Assembly (NCBI RefSeq): GCF_932294415.1
Contig: NC_065543.1
Coordinates: 1,872,976 to 1,936,975 of the forward strand
Length of the DNA: 64,000 nt
Direction: 5' to 3'
Source of the DNA: Quercus robur
Lineage: Eukaryota; Streptophyta; Magnoliopsida; Fagales; Fagaceae
A model generated the notes under the pieces. It was not told the origin of the DNA. It ran no database searches and was given only the letters and a program-made list of their open reading frames with translations. A program made the position numbers and the translations under genes. Of the stretch, positions 1 through 11,801 are shown one piece after another. The stretch's first letter is position 1. The number at the start of each line of letters is the position of its first letter.

Positions 1-730
1 GTACCCTTTGTGAAATTGTAGAGGCCGAAATTACATAGGCCAATTATAGCATGGCATCCAAACTCCAAAGTGTAATATTTACGTAGAGAAAATCCGTAAT
101 GAATTTGGGTTTATGTTTGTTTTCTATGGTCATCTACTGCAGTTTGTTTGTTTGTTTGTTTTTTGGGTGCTTCGTGACCTTGAAAAAATGCGGAAATAAA
201 GTTATATTGGATCTCTATATAATAGCTAAGACATTAGTTATGTTGGGAGAGTACAATAATAATGTACTTTCTCTTTTTATATAAAAAAAAATAATAATAA
301 AAAGTGAGTTTCATCTTAAGAGGGAGGAATACTCTATTATATTATGCACGTTTAATTTATATAAGCAAAAGTGAGTTAGTGAAATTGCTAAATATTTCTT
401 TTGTTGATGCCAACCAATGTGCTGATCCACCCGCTAAGCTCGGTGCCTCTCAATATATCAACTATGTTTCTTTTGCTAACCCACCATGATAGGGAACTTG
501 CTGGCCATCAATAATGCTGAGCTCTTTCTAACAGTTTGATTATTATCTAATATATCATAATAATGGCTTTGTTATTACCAAAAAAAGAATAAAAGAAAAA
601 AAGAAGAAGAGAATTTGCTACGACATTGCAAGAAAAGCACTACCTTCGTTGTAAGATTAAAAAATCTGGAAACTAGTTATTTTTAATTTGCGAGTGGTCT
701 TCACAAAAGAAACATCCGTTGCATTTCTAA
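1..730. other. Intergenic, no gene recognised
   Basis: AT-rich sequence with short ORFs of about 60 codons that carry no recognisable domain. I see no splice structure or repeat family I can name. It ends at the TAA target duplication of the MITE that begins at 731. Confidence 0.5.
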
Positions 731-1786
731 AAGCATCTCCAACAAGCTCTCTAAATCCAAAATTTAGAGAGTAAACCCACAAAATGGTGCTCCAATAATC
801 TCTCTAAATTACTGTTTATTAGCAAAAAGATTTTTTGCTAATGAACAGTCACTCTCTTGGTCTGATGACCTACTATTCATGAGCAAAACAATTAACTATA
901 ATAAAAAATTCAAACCACTAAATAAAATATTCAATTTTACTCAAGTGCAAACATCTCAACCATTCCAAAATTCTCTCTCTCTCTCTCTCTCTCTAAACTC
1001 AATCACAATCAAAATACAAACTCAAATTTTCCGTCTTAAAACTAATCAAATTAGAACAAAAAAAAAAAAAAAAAACAACAACAACAACAACAAAGCAAAT
1101 CTGACCTATCTGAGCTGTGGTGGTGAGGAGGACGAGCAGTGGTGGAGTGGACAAGGCAGCATGTGTGAAAACTGATTTAAGGCTAACTCTCTCTTGCCGA
1201 TGGTCTCTGTGAGAGAGAGAGAGAGAGGTATGTTTGGTGGTAGAAACAAAAAATGAAAATGAAGATAGAGATAAGAAGCATACGTGTGTGGAGGAGAAAA
1301 AAAAGGAAAAAAGAAAAAGAAAAAGAAAAGAAAGAAACGTATGGATGAAAAAAAAAGTATAGAGATAAGGCAAAAATAAAATAAAGAATAAATAATTAAA
1401 ATTGAGAAATGCTATCACAATATTTTTACAATACTTTCACAATAAATTTTAAGTGGTAGGTTATTATTAGCTAATACTGGTAGAAAAAAAAATTAGAAAG
1501 AGAAAAAAATAATTTTGATAGTATGTTCAAATTAAAATCAGTATCAACTTATCACAAATGACTTTTTATGAAAGTATTGTAAAAATATTATGAATGTAGC
1601 TTTTAGGAATGAATGAAGGGAAATTGAAAGGAGAATAAAGAGATATTAAAGAAAGAATGAAGAAATAATATTTAAATGGAATAGAGAAATGATAGAAAGT
1701 CTGTCAGAAAATGTATTTGAAAAAGTAAAATGTAATGTTCCTTCTTTAAATAGTACAAAAATTTCAAAAGCCTGCTCGAGATGCTC
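731..1786. mobile_element. MITE, PIF/Harbinger type (GCATCTCC termini)
   Basis: The left end AAGCATCTCCAACAAGC and the reverse complement of the right end GAGCATCTCGAGCAGGC form imperfect terminal inverted repeats. The element is flanked by TAA at 728-730 and TAA at 1787-1789, the 3-bp target duplication expected for PIF/Harbinger. The interior is low-complexity (CT runs, poly-A, purine tracts) and codes for nothing recognisable. A second inverted-repeat element is nested at about 1,409-1,601. Confidence 0.6.
1409..1601. repeat. Nested inverted-repeat MITE
   Basis: The two ends are near-complementary over about 40 bp; both arms carry the core ATATTTTTACAATACTTTCA when read inward. Related sequence occurs at about 57,371-57,507. 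A similar low-complexity AT-rich inverted element lies in the promoter region of both polygalacturonase copies. No target duplication was determined. Confidence 0.5.
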
Positions 1787-1854
1787 TAAGTTTCTAAAAA
1801 TAAAGAAATAAAAGTTAAAAACTTTATGGCCATTTTTTATAATAATAAATAAAT

Positions 1855-2250
1855 AAAAGTTAACAACTTTATGAGTTGGGCTCGAACATATTTTGTTACA
1901 TATGTGTTGGGCTCCACGCAATGCCGAGAAATTTGAGTCCATACTGATCTTTTTGTTAGACTCGGGCTTCATTTCTTTGTAACTATAAAAATATATAGGT
2001 ATTTATTTATCTGTTTTTGTTTGGGCTGATGTCAAATCTATACAAGGCTAACCATCTAATAAGTAGCACAAAAAAATGCTCCAACAGTGAACACAAAAAT
2101 AGAGGCTTCGCCCTATCAAAAAAAAGAAAAAAGAAAAGAAAAAAAAAGTAGCCATTCAAAGATTGCATCTCACATTCACAAAGAAAAATAAAGATTATGA
2201 CCCGCATTAACTCTGTAATTGACCCGCAGCTCTGAACAAGGCTGGAACCC
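1855..2250. repeat. Relic copy A of the region upstream of the BIR1-like gene
   Basis: Bases about 1,860-1,990 align closely with 63,032-63,164, sharing stretches such as GATCTTTTTGTTAGAC and TTCATTTCTTTGTAACTATAA. Its 3' half aligns with 4,168-4,440. The upstream region of a receptor gene at the far end of the window therefore exists here without its gene. No LRR coding sequence follows. Confidence 0.6.
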
Positions 2251-2408
2251 AAACAGAAATAAGAAGTTCAGTCGTTTCAAACTTTGCTCCATCAAAGTCC
2301 CTTCTAAGTTCTAAATTCTCTTTGCATGGATTCATCCTCAACCTCTCTCTATCTCTGTACATTTACTTAATTGCTACAGATTTTTTCATTTCCAGCAAAA
2401 GTCACAGC

Positions 2409-2988
2409 TAGGGTGGCAATTTTTATCTAAAACCCATGATCCCACCCATATCCACTTAATTTAAGTGAGTCTTGACCCAACCCAATTAAGCATTTGGGTT
2501 AAATGGGTAAAGATCCATTTGGGTGTTTAATTAAATGAGTTTTAATGGGTAAACCATTGGATATCCAATGGTACCCATCTTTTTTAAAAAAATATTAAAA
2601 AAATTTATTCTGAAATGTCTAATCCCTCTCACCCTTTCTCATATCGAGGCCTCCATGGCCGAAATTTGCTGCTGCTCACCATTGACCAGTTCTCTTCAAC
2701 CGATTTTGTCTCTTGTGCCAGCAGTTGATATACAAAATTCGATGTTGGTAACCATTTTTTTTTAGTTGGTGAGTTGGGTTTTAGTTGGTCTTGATTTTAA
2801 TTCATGAGATTTTATTTGTTATTTGTTTAAAATTGTTTTATTTGGTATTTTGAGTTAAATGTGTTAGGTGGGTAATGGGTATTTAATTTTTATTTAGCTA
2901 AATAGAAAATGGTTAAATGGATAGTTAATACCCAACTCATTTATGGCCCAACCCAAAACTACTCAACACGCCCAATTGCCGTCACCTA
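2409..2988. mobile_element. hAT-like non-autonomous element
   Basis: The left terminus TAGGGTGGCAATT and the reverse complement of the right terminus TAGGTGACGGCAATT are inverted repeats. The flanks GTCACAGC (2401-2408) and GTCACAAC (2989-2996) match at 7 of 8 positions, an 8-bp target duplication typical of hAT. The interior is made of repeated AACCCA/TGGGTT motifs, like the larger element at 23,649-25,040. It encodes no transposase. Confidence 0.7.
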
Positions 2989-2996
2989 GTCACAAC

Positions 2997-4167
2997 TAAT
3001 CAATCCTACTAATTTGATTCTCCTCGTAGCCACGTTCCTAAACCCATCATTACCTCTCATACCCAAACCCATGCTCACATCCATACCCATTCAAATCCCA
3101 GACCCAACTCCAATTTTCTTTTATAACCTGCTCAGATTGCTTCTCACTTCCTTCTTAATCATCTCCAATTAACTCCACACTCAATGGCACCAATCCTATA
3201 CTCCGACCTTCTTTCCCATTCCCGTTCTCCTTCTCCGGCCTCAAATTTAAAGTATTCGTGACTTATGAAATCATGTTCGATACCTAGCACAATTCCATAC
3301 CTAGTAAAGATAGTGTCAACAATGTTAGAGGTTCATTCATTGTTGACGATGTCATTTCAATCGGAGGCACAAAATCCTATTGTCCTTGAGGGAGAACAAG
3401 GAAGTTAGAGATTTTAGAATTTTTCCAAACTTGATCTCATGTGTGACCATGTTAATTTTATTATTATTATTTTTAATCTGATCTGGTGGTACCATTGGTT
3501 GTTGATGTGACATGCAAAATAATTGTTTGCAGAGGGAAAATAGAAATATTTAGAGAAAATGAGATAGAATTTTGGTTGTTTCTAATGAAACAATTGATAC
3601 GTAATAAAAACGAAAGATAACAAAGAGATAAAGTTTGGATTTGACAGAGGAAACCTTGACCTCTTATGAACTTTTGGATTTGATTGAGGAAATTTTAACC
3701 TCTGGAAACTAATTAGGATCCAATTTGATTAAACTTCTTAGATATCTTTATTCAATAAAACTTGACTAGTTTTATACCAGTTGTTACAACTTAACAATCG
3801 AAAAATAAGTACTCCACAACTTTTACAATCTAAAAACAAGGAATTGCCCACAATGTGAGCTACGATGACTCAACTACCCAACCTATTAGGAATCTAACAA
3901 CTGAAAACAAACTCCTACGTTACAATAAATAAAAGATAATAACAACAATACCAAATAATAACATTAATAAAACAATAGTAAATAAACTAAATTACTAATG
4001 AAACCTACTATTTCTCACATCACTTAATTGTTGGCTCCTATTATTTCTCATCATCCCAACTTTTCTAGTGTTACCAGTATGGACACCAACTACACAAACA
4101 CACATTCCCTTTATAGAAAACCACACCCCTACAATTAGTCTAATGGACCCATAATTCCAAATAGTAT
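2997..4167. other. Intergenic, no gene recognised
   Basis: Mixed-composition sequence with a short pyrimidine-rich stretch near 3,100-3,240 that reads briefly as a Ser/Pro-rich ORF starting at 3,184 and stopping after about 35 codons. I can assign no homologue. The rest is AT-rich with no repeat structure that I can delimit. Confidence 0.4.
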
Positions 4168-4500
4168 CATTGTAACTATAATAATATATAGGTATTTATT
4201 TATCTGTTTTTGTTTGGGCTGATGTCAAATCTATACAAGGCTAACCATCCAATAATTAAGTAACACAAAAAATGCTCCAACAGTTTACACAAAAATAGAG
4301 GCTTTGCCCAAGAAACATGACTGCTCTATCTGTGGAAAAAGATAACAAATCTAGATGTAGAAACAAGTAGCCATTGAAAGATTGCGGCTCACATTCATCA
4401 AAGAAAAATAATGATTATGACCCGCATTAACTCTGTAATTGACTATTCGTTAGAAGAAAACGTTTTTAGCGTAAGTAAGAGGCTTGTCCTTCTTAGAAGA
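4168..4500. repeat. Relic copy B of the region upstream of the BIR1-like gene
   Basis: About 4,180-4,440 matches 1,975-2,225 (shared GGGCTGATGTCAAATCTATA). About 4,410-4,500 matches 63,165-63,255 (shared GACCCGCATT and GTAAGAGGCTTGTCCTT). Copy B links the two other copies. Copies A and B hold a segment of about 190 bp that is absent upstream of the BIR1-like gene. Confidence 0.6.
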
Positions 4501-4822
4501 TGCAAGGAAACTGTTGAGGCATTGGAGTAGGCACAATTTGTTGAAATATTGTTTTATTTCTTTAGTGGTGGATGTTGTGCTTTCTTTTATTTTTAACGGA
4601 TTTTTTATTGCACTTCCAAGTTTTAGGCTGAGGGTTTGATGGGCGAAATCTTTCAAAGTTCCTCAGAATTGCATGTACTTGTCTTAACCTCTCTATTGGT
4701 CAAATACCAACAATGCTTGAATTATACAATGCAATCAGTATTTTGGGGAAGAGATATGGCGACACAAATTAATTACATTGAGACACTGAGGAAATCTGAA
4801 ATTGCTACTGCAAGTAATTCAA

Positions 4823-4965
4823 GTTAAAGTCTCTGGTGGTTAGATAAAAGATCTGAAGTTCAATCCTCGCTTAATCCAAAAATTAATTGGTGTCTTGGTC
4901 TAATAATAAAAAGCTATTATCAAGAGTAAACACCATAGGTTAAAACTCTAAAAAAAAATAAAAAA
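4823..4965 (+). repeat. tRNA-derived SINE, diverged copy
   Basis: Shares the family body with the copies at 6.9 and 7.4 kb: a GATCTGAAGTTCAATCCTCGC box-B-like stretch, then ATTGGTGTCTTGGTCT, then CATAGGTTAAAACTCT and an A-rich tail. Its tRNA-like head is degraded. It is a retroposon and not a functional tRNA gene. Confidence 0.6.
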
Positions 4966-5562
4966 TAAAAAAGTACCTCAAATAACATTGTTGAGGTTGA
5001 AATTATTGCATCGAGAAAAAGATTTAACATATTTGCTGCGGTCTGGACGTTGTTAATTTGGGCTACCATTGCTTGCTGTAATCTTTTTTTTTTTTTTTGG
5101 TAAAAAATGAAATAACAAAGTTGTATTGAATCTCTATATACTGGCAAATAGAAGATCATACTTTTTCTAATGTATATCTGTAGTCTTGGTTATTGGCAAT
5201 TTAACATTAATGCGTTTAGAATAATTTTTCAAATTTCCAAAATAGATTTTTTTTTTTCCTTTGTTGAAATAGATACATATATCTTTATATTCTGTTGATG
5301 GACTACCTATATAGCTGCTATTTGTAAGAGTATGACCAACATCTTATGAAGAGTTACCTCTCAATTTGTACTTGTTCGTTTGCATGGGACACTGTTAAAC
5401 CATTGACCATATGATTTGAAAAATTACATTATTCTGGTCTAGCAAGACATAATAACCTTGCTATAGTTGATCATTGCTGCGGACAAGGAAACAATTCCAA
5501 AAATTCAAATTGTTAAATAATCACACCAAGCTTTCTACCATGTTGAGGATGCATATTTAATT
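4966..5562. other. Intergenic, no gene recognised
   Basis: AT-rich DNA with a poly-T run near 5,083. No coding potential, inverted repeat or family similarity noted. Confidence 0.4.
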
Positions 5563-5572
5563 AAGAAGCATG

Positions 5573-5726
5573 GGGGAATCTGGGCAAATGCCCTTTTCAT
5601 GCAAATTATATAGCCTTCTGCCTCCTTTTCTAAACTAATTAGGGAAATGCCCCTAACTCCATTTTCTCAAAATCGAGTTTCAATGTAAAACTTGATTTGT
5701 AGAAAATCGAGTATGGGGTGATCAAA

Positions 5727-5768
<42 letters not shown>

Positions 5769-6409
5769 AAAAGAAAAAGAAAAAAGGCATGGAACTCTTC
5801 ATAAAAAACGCCACTATAGGCCTTCATGAAACTTAGCTATAGGTAAAACTTAAGGGGAAAAAAAATTGCATGGAAGTCGAGTTCCATAAAAAAATGCCAC
5901 TATAGGTATTTAAAATGCCACTATGGGGCTCCCTAATGGAGTGATCAAATTTAAGAAAAAAACTTACATGATAAAACGTCACTATAGGGCTTTAAAATGC
6001 CACTATAGGGCTCCCTATGGAGCGATCAGACTTAAGAAAAAAAAAACTTGAATGTTAAAATGCCACCATAGGGTTTTAAAACGCCACTATAAGGCTTCAA
6101 AACACCACTATAGGGCTCCCTATGGAGCGATCAAACTTAAGGAAAAAAATTTGCATGTTTTAAAACGCCACTATAGGGCTTTAAAAATTGCATGGAACTC
6201 AAGTTCATGGAGCTTGAGTTCCAGCATTTTTTTTAAAAAAAATAAATTTTCAGTTTGTTATAACTCGATTGTCCAAAAATTGAGTTTGAAGTTGAAACTC
6301 GATTTTTAGAAAATCGAGTTACAAAAGAGGGGCATTTTCCTAATTAGTTTGGGAAAGAGGGCAAAAGGCTATATAATTTGCGCGAAAAGGGCATTGGCCC
6401 ATTTTGCCC
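5573..6409. mobile_element. Mutator-like MITE with internal CACTATAGGGC repeats
   Basis: It is flanked by a perfect 10-bp direct duplication AAGAAGCATG (5563-5572 and 6410-6419), which fits the Mutator superfamily. The terminal inverted repeats are about 100 bp long: GGGGAATCTGGGCAAATGCC at the left against GGGCAAAATGGGCCAATGCC read from the right, both continuing to AAATTATATAGCC and AAACTAATTAGG. The interior holds irregular tandem copies of a GCCACTATAGGGCT motif between 5,805 and 6,185 and a poly-A run at about 5,730-5,766. No transposase is encoded. A shorter relative lies at 28,275-28,708. Confidence 0.85.
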
Positions 6410-6419
6410 AAGAAGCATG

Positions 6420-6944
6420 TTGCTATAGTAGTTAATGAAAACTAATTTTCTTGGCTGACTTTGTCTGGTTAATCTCAACTTAATTGATCAATGGATTATG
6501 TGAGGGATTTCACAATTTGCTACAATACCAATGGGATAGGTCTGCGATCAAATGTTATAAAGATTTGTGCCCTCTCATCCTTCACCAATTGGTCGTTGGA
6601 TGGATCGGTAAGGCACACGGTCTGACAGATTTAATTAGCAAATACGATTTTGGGATCATTAAAACTGGATGACTCTACAATTTTTTCAAGATATATATTT
6701 TTTTCTTTTTCTTTTTCTTTATTAGAGTTTTTTATAGCATCATTACCATTATTGTAAGGTCAGTCCTAAACTTTATAAATAAAGGAAAAGGGTCATTTGG
6801 ATCTATTTTGTGATTTAGATCAAAGCATAGTTGGCAGTCATGCTCTTAAATTCCTCATTTGATACCTAATGTAATTTATTATTTTAATAGTATTGAATGT
6901 CAAAATTGGCCGAGATTTCTTTTTCATGCATTTCTCATTCCTTG
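6420..6944. other. Intergenic, no gene recognised
   Basis: A 62-codon ORF at 6,484-6,672 matches nothing I recognise and has no supporting gene structure. I see no repeat here. Confidence 0.4.
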
Positions 6945-7087
6945 CACTTTCAATTGGTAAAGTTTTTAATAGTTGAATAAGAGATCTAAGTTTAATCCCC
7001 ACCTACACCAAAAACTGATTGGTATCTTGGTCTGATGATTAAGAGCTATTATCAGTAGGTTAAAACTCTCTAAAAAAAAAAAAAATC
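6945..7087 (+). repeat. tRNA-derived SINE, 5'-shortened copy
   Basis: Starts within the box-A region (CAATTGGTAAAGTTTTT). It continues through GAGATCTAAGTTTAATCCCC and CTACACCAAAAACTGATTGG, and ends in TTAAAACTCTCT plus poly-A. Same family and orientation as 7,383-7,567. Confidence 0.65.
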
Positions 7088-7382
7088 CCAATGATTTTAC
7101 TTGCAAATGTTAATTGGGTAAATATTGGAAAAAGGATTTGAATGTTCAACCTAGCTTTGATTGACAATCATTTAGCTAGGTAATAGACAAATACAAAAAT
7201 AAACTATCGTAGAAATGCTAAATATCTGTATTTCAATTAAAATTCATAAATTATATGGACTAAAACATTATTTGTTATTCCTCTCTATTGTTGAGATAAT
7301 TTCTTTGATAACCAAGTCTTCATTATGATTTTATAAATATCTGATTAATTTAAGTAATCGATACAAACAACTTATGACTGGT

Positions 7383-7567
7383 GGGTTCTAGTTAGCTCAA
7401 TTGGTAAAATTTTTGATAGTTGAATGAGAGATCTGAGATTAAATCCTCGCCTACACCAAAAACCAACTAGTGTCTTGGCCTGATGATAAAGAGTTATCGT
7501 CAGAAGCGAACGCCATAGGTTAAAACTCTCTCTCAAAAAAAAAAGAAAAAAAAAAGAAAGGAAAAAA
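7383..7567 (+). repeat. tRNA-derived SINE, most complete copy
   Basis: The head resembles tRNA: box A TAGCTCAATTGG at 7,393-7,404 and a box-B-like GAGATTAAATCC at 7,435-7,446. The body has CTACACCAAAAACC, GTGTCTTGGCCTGATGATAA and CCATAGGTTAAAACTCTC, ending in an A-rich tail. I recall this family from oak-type genomes, which is memory and not a search. A target duplication was not visible. Confidence 0.7.
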
Positions 7568-10035
7568 ACCTAGGTTCATCATCTCCTTAACATCAATGTT
7601 GTTATTAAATTATCTATATTACCTTCCACTCACCAAACCTTACATTTATGTCAAACTGGAGTAATAATTAATTGTTATGTTTAATGGAATAAATACATTA
7701 TTATCATGAATTAATTATTTTTGTAAAGTAATTTTTAATATATCATGCATTATTATTTAATGTTCTGTGCCACATTGTTAATTATATTCTCTTTAGGAAA
7801 AATCATTAAATTCTCATTAATTAGTGAATTAGGTAAAAAATTTATCAACTAAGTTTCAAGAATTTAGAATTATACTTTAACTTTTGCTCAAAATTAAGTA
7901 AATCTAAATTAGTTAATTTTTTTTTATGAAAGTTAAAATTATACTCTATTTCAAAGAATTTCAGGAATTTCAAAATAAAATTTAAAATTAGTTTTAATTA
8001 GTTTGATCATCTGTCATTAATTTGTATGTAAATGTAATAAAATTTACATGATATATATCATCATTATACCAAGTAGCTCAATATATATTTGCATTTTGAT
8101 AACTTAGGGTATATAATTCGGACTATAATTATTTGGTAGTTTAGTTATATCTTATAGTAACAAATAGCCGAAACGTTTGACTTTTCGTTGACCACTCCTC
8201 ATTTTGTCATGTGGTTACATAAATTGCTGACACGTTCACTTTAAAACACTAAACAATTGTATCTTTTTGGTGGTTTACTTATTTAGTTTCAGTGGGTAAC
8301 TACTTATTATTGTTTATATACGTTGTTTACTTTTTGTTTTCTTCTTTCTGTTTTTCCGTTTTCTATTTTTTTTCCTTCTGCAAGAACAAACCCAACGAAG
8401 GTTGTGGACAAAAAACAGAGTACCCTTGACGCTACTGCTATTGGTAATTCTTTTCTTCACAATCATGCTATTGTTTTTTGTTTTTAATTTTTAATTTTTA
8501 TAATAACAAACATTTATAACTAAGGCATTGAAATATTTTGTGCACACCATGTGTTTGAGAAAATGCCTTGCTTACTCTTGCATTAGTTTGTAGCCACTCT
8601 ATGGTTTGTGCATCTTGGTTTTAATTGCTACTGGTTATTGACTACTTTTTGTTATGTATCAATCATAAGTTATGATGATATGAAAAATATTTTGTTTGTA
8701 CTCAACGACAGGAAAAAAATATGTTTGTCCAAGTCATTTCTGTCTATATTAAACAATGAAGACACTCTTAGATGTTAGTTCTGCTAAATAGCCAATGTAC
8801 TTAATTAGTAGATTTGATTTCAATTGCCAGATTTTCAATTGATATAGAAATAATGGAAGGATGGTTTGTTGTTCTTTTCAAAAAATTTTTATAACAAAAG
8901 CCTTATGGTCATTTGTCAACGTTACTTTCAACTTTCAAGCATTCAAATTTAGATAGGTGCTTGGTAGAACTTTGTTTCTAAGGTATTTAATTCATTGCAT
9001 TGAACAATCTTTTTTCTTCTTTTCTTTTTTCAAATAATGCAGTAGCCTGGTATTCATACTGATATTTTCAATGCTTTTGAAAAAGTTTTTCCCAAGCTGA
9101 ATGAGTTGTCTACTCTATTATCGTTACAACTAAGACATTATATAGCACTTACATCCATTCAAACGCCTACGTAAAGCTTTACATGAATCATTCCTCTTTT
9201 TTCCTTGCTTTAGCCTCTTTTTCTATTTGCTAAGATAGAGTAAATTTGTGGTTTGTAATAGTACTTGCAGCATACAATGAGAATTACTATAGTTCACAAT
9301 GAGAATACATAGCTGACCTTACAAAATAGGTGACGAAGGAATAGTTGGTGTTATGTGTATATTTAAATTCAAAATGGTGTTTGCCATAAAGGAGTGTATA
9401 CTTTACTACTAATACATGTATTGCACTATTTGTTTGATATTATGATTCAATGCAAATCACAAACCCCATATAGCTATAGGTATTATGACAATGTACAACA
9501 ATGAAGATGACAATGGGAGAGATATTTTCCAAAGATTATATTGAAATTTTATTGTTTAATAGATTGTGCTGATTTTTTTTTGACCCAATTCTTTTTATGT
9601 AAATAATTATATTAGAGGGTACTTGTGTCTGTTTTGTATTCTATATTTGATTGAGTTGTAGTTTAGATGAGTCTTTGGGTTTGGAACAGCATATGGAGTT
9701 CATATATAACCCATTTTGGTCCTTAATTGTATTGTGGAAAAAGTTATTGCAGAGAGATAAATTTAGTCAAAATAATTATGCTGCTATTACAATTCTTATC
9801 ATTCTTTTCAATTAGAGTATGAAATTGAAACTTTGAAATTTTTTTGCCTATTTGTTGTTGGTGCTTCTAACTACTAGAAAATTTCATTTATTGTTGTTTT
9901 TGTTATCAACTTGTTCTATTGCCAAGCTTACAAAAAAAACACTTTAAAGCTACTTTGTATTCTATACTTTAATGTTTCATCTTTATACAAAATAGTTTTC
10001 CCGTGCATCGCATGGGTTAGTGACGAGTTTATATT
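7568..10035. other. Intergenic; possible Helitron 3' end near 10.0 kb
   Basis: No gene recognised in about 2.5 kb. At 9,999-10,027 there is an imperfect hairpin CCCGTGCATCGCATGGG followed after a short spacer by CGAGT. This resembles the hairpin plus CTRRT end of Helitrons with one base changed. The matching 5' end was not found, so the boundary is a suggestion only. Confidence 0.35.
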
Positions 10036-10448
10036 AAAGGGAATAGTAATTTCTTATGAATATCTTTTCTATAAAATGAGGAATAATTATTCCTCTCTAA
10101 TAGCCAATAGGGTTATAATAGTTATTCCTTAGTAGGTGTAATAATTTCTAAAATTTAATATATTTCCAAATAAACAAACTTTTCATATGTATATAACAAT
10201 GATGAAAATAAAAAATCATCAAAAAAATAACTAATCTCACTCCCAGATTTTATTAATATTATTTCTTATCAAATATAATTGTATGAGAAACTTTTTACGT
10301 AAAATGCATCTTAAGTTTTATTCTAATGTTACAAATACACAATCAAATTTATGAATAAGTTTAGTTTTTTCATTACAACACATTCTATTCCTAGTAATAA
10401 AGATTATTATTCTTATCATAATCCTCAGGCAGTGTACCAAAAGTGCCC
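10036..10448. mobile_element. Tourist-like MITE, left end missing
   Basis: Aligns with the complete element at 34,351-34,838 over most of its length, for example GAGGAATAATTATTCCTCTC and ACAACACATTCTATTCCTAG. The right terminus ACCAAAAGTGCCC is followed by TAA. The left terminal repeat is absent and is replaced by the possible Helitron end. Confidence 0.6.
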
Positions 10449-10477
10449 TAAAAGTGCCATATATATATATATATAGT

Positions 10478-10677
10478 GTTGGGTTCAAGTAGCAAGTAGT
10501 ACCTAGTGTAACGCTAAGCAACGTTCCACCACCCAATAACTTGTTATAAAATTCATATTTTGAAAATCCACAATTGAATTATATGCTTTATATGTTCTTA
10601 ACATTCATATCAATTTTTATATCAATTGAATGTTATTGACCATCCGATTTATAAACTCATCTTTTATGCATTATTTT
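10478..10677. repeat. 400-bp MITE family, left half (split by the Copia insertion)
   Basis: Begins GTTGGGTTCAAGT. It continues at 20,334 after removal of the retrotransposon, giving about 407 bp with inverted termini (right end AACTTGAAACCAACCCAACT). The intact duplicate at 32,739-33,139 shows the uninterrupted sequence TATGCATTATTTTAAACCAC. This is the same family as the copy at 30,108-30,500 and the satellite at 51,845-56,790. Confidence 0.8.
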
Positions 10678-11736
10678 TGTAAAGTTGTAATTTACAACTA
10701 TTTTAAATTGGCTTTAGTTCCGTGCCAAATTTGATTGTAATTTCTTCAATCACATTTCCTTGTATGTATATGGATTTTTAATTGTAAGGGATGAGTGTGA
10801 GAGAGTGTGAAGACTCAAGCTTAAAAGGATGAACAAGTGGATGTCACGAGTGTCTTATGAGAAGCCTACCCGCGAAAGAGCCACATGTAGAGCACATGAC
10901 TGGAAGGTGAAGAGTCATGCTAGCCTAGTGGTTTTCGTAAGTGTCTCGCGGGTAAGACCAACCCGTGAAGTACTCACAAAACATTTTGTTTGGCAAAAAG
11001 TTGTGTTTTGCTTTACTAAGTCTTTATCCACACTATATATGCCTTCATTACCCACAAATAGTAAGGAATGCTTTTTAGAGAGAAAACCATAGAAAATACA
11101 TTTAAGAGTTAGATATTGTTATACCCACAATTATCTACACATTTTCTTGTGGTTTTCCTCAACTCCTACCTCTCTATCTCTATATCCTTGAGAAGTTGAT
11201 AGCCTAAATACTTACCACACTCATTTTGAGTGTCCAGTGAGATTTTGGTACTGTTGGGAAGCATTGGAAGGAACCACTTATTGGCAGATGCAATCGAGCT
11301 GAATTGCGGGATCTGGAAAGCTAGAGAAGACAAGGTTTCAAGAAGCCTGTTGATAACAAGAGCTTGGAGGGCTCAAGTACATGGGGTAGACTAGACTTGG
11401 ATGGTCTTTTGTTATTCATGTACTCCAACTTTATTCTCTAGTGGATGGATTTTGACTTGGAGGGTTGCAGAGATGTTTTTTGTTGAATTCTTCGGTTTCC
11501 TCTTTGATAACAAGTCTCGGTGTTATCTTGTGTTTGCATCTCTCTTCCCTACTCTTAAGCTTTCCTTTTATTTTTGATTAATGTATGAATATGGCTTAGG
11601 GTAGTGATAACGGTTGTTTGCACTTCTTTACTCTTGTTCCGCACTTATTATAAGTTAGAGTAAAAGCTATCTAGCCGTTATTTTAATTTGGGGGTCTAAA
11701 CAAGCTCTTGTGTATTTACACAAATCTGACCTTTCA
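10678..11736 (+). repeat. 5' LTR of the Copia element
   Basis: Starts TGTAAAGTTG and ends CTTTCA. It is 1,059 bp against 666 bp for the 3' LTR, because about 390 bp (about 10,847-11,233) are absent from the 3' copy. In the first 110 aligned bases I compared there are 7 differences, so the insertion is not recent. Confidence 0.9.
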
Positions 11737-11738
11737 AT

Positions 11739-11750
11739 TGGTATCAAAGC
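11739..11750 (+). promoter_or_regulatory. Primer-binding site (initiator Met tRNA)
   Basis: TGGTATCAAAGC, two bases after the 5' LTR. It differs at one position from TGGTATCAGAGC, the usual Copia site complementary to initiator methionine tRNA. Confidence 0.85.
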
Positions 11751-11801
11751 GGGTACACTTATTGGATTTCATTATCCTAGTGTGATCCTAGACCCCTTGT
11801 C

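Noticed and set aside
999..1418. 139-codon minus-strand ORF rich in Phe, Ser and Leu
   Set aside because: It runs through poly-T and CT tracts of a MITE; composition alone explains the open frame.
3184..3290. Short ORF starting MAPILYSDLLSHSRSPSP
   Set aside because: Stops after about 35 codons, no splice continuation found, no homologue recognised.
4450..4827. Opposing ORFs of 63-68 codons
   Set aside because: They overlap the relic of the receptor-gene upstream region; no recognisable protein.
7383..7450. Possible tRNA gene
   Set aside because: It has box-A and box-B-like motifs but no cloverleaf that I can fold, is followed by a SINE body and A tail, and has two truncated relatives nearby.
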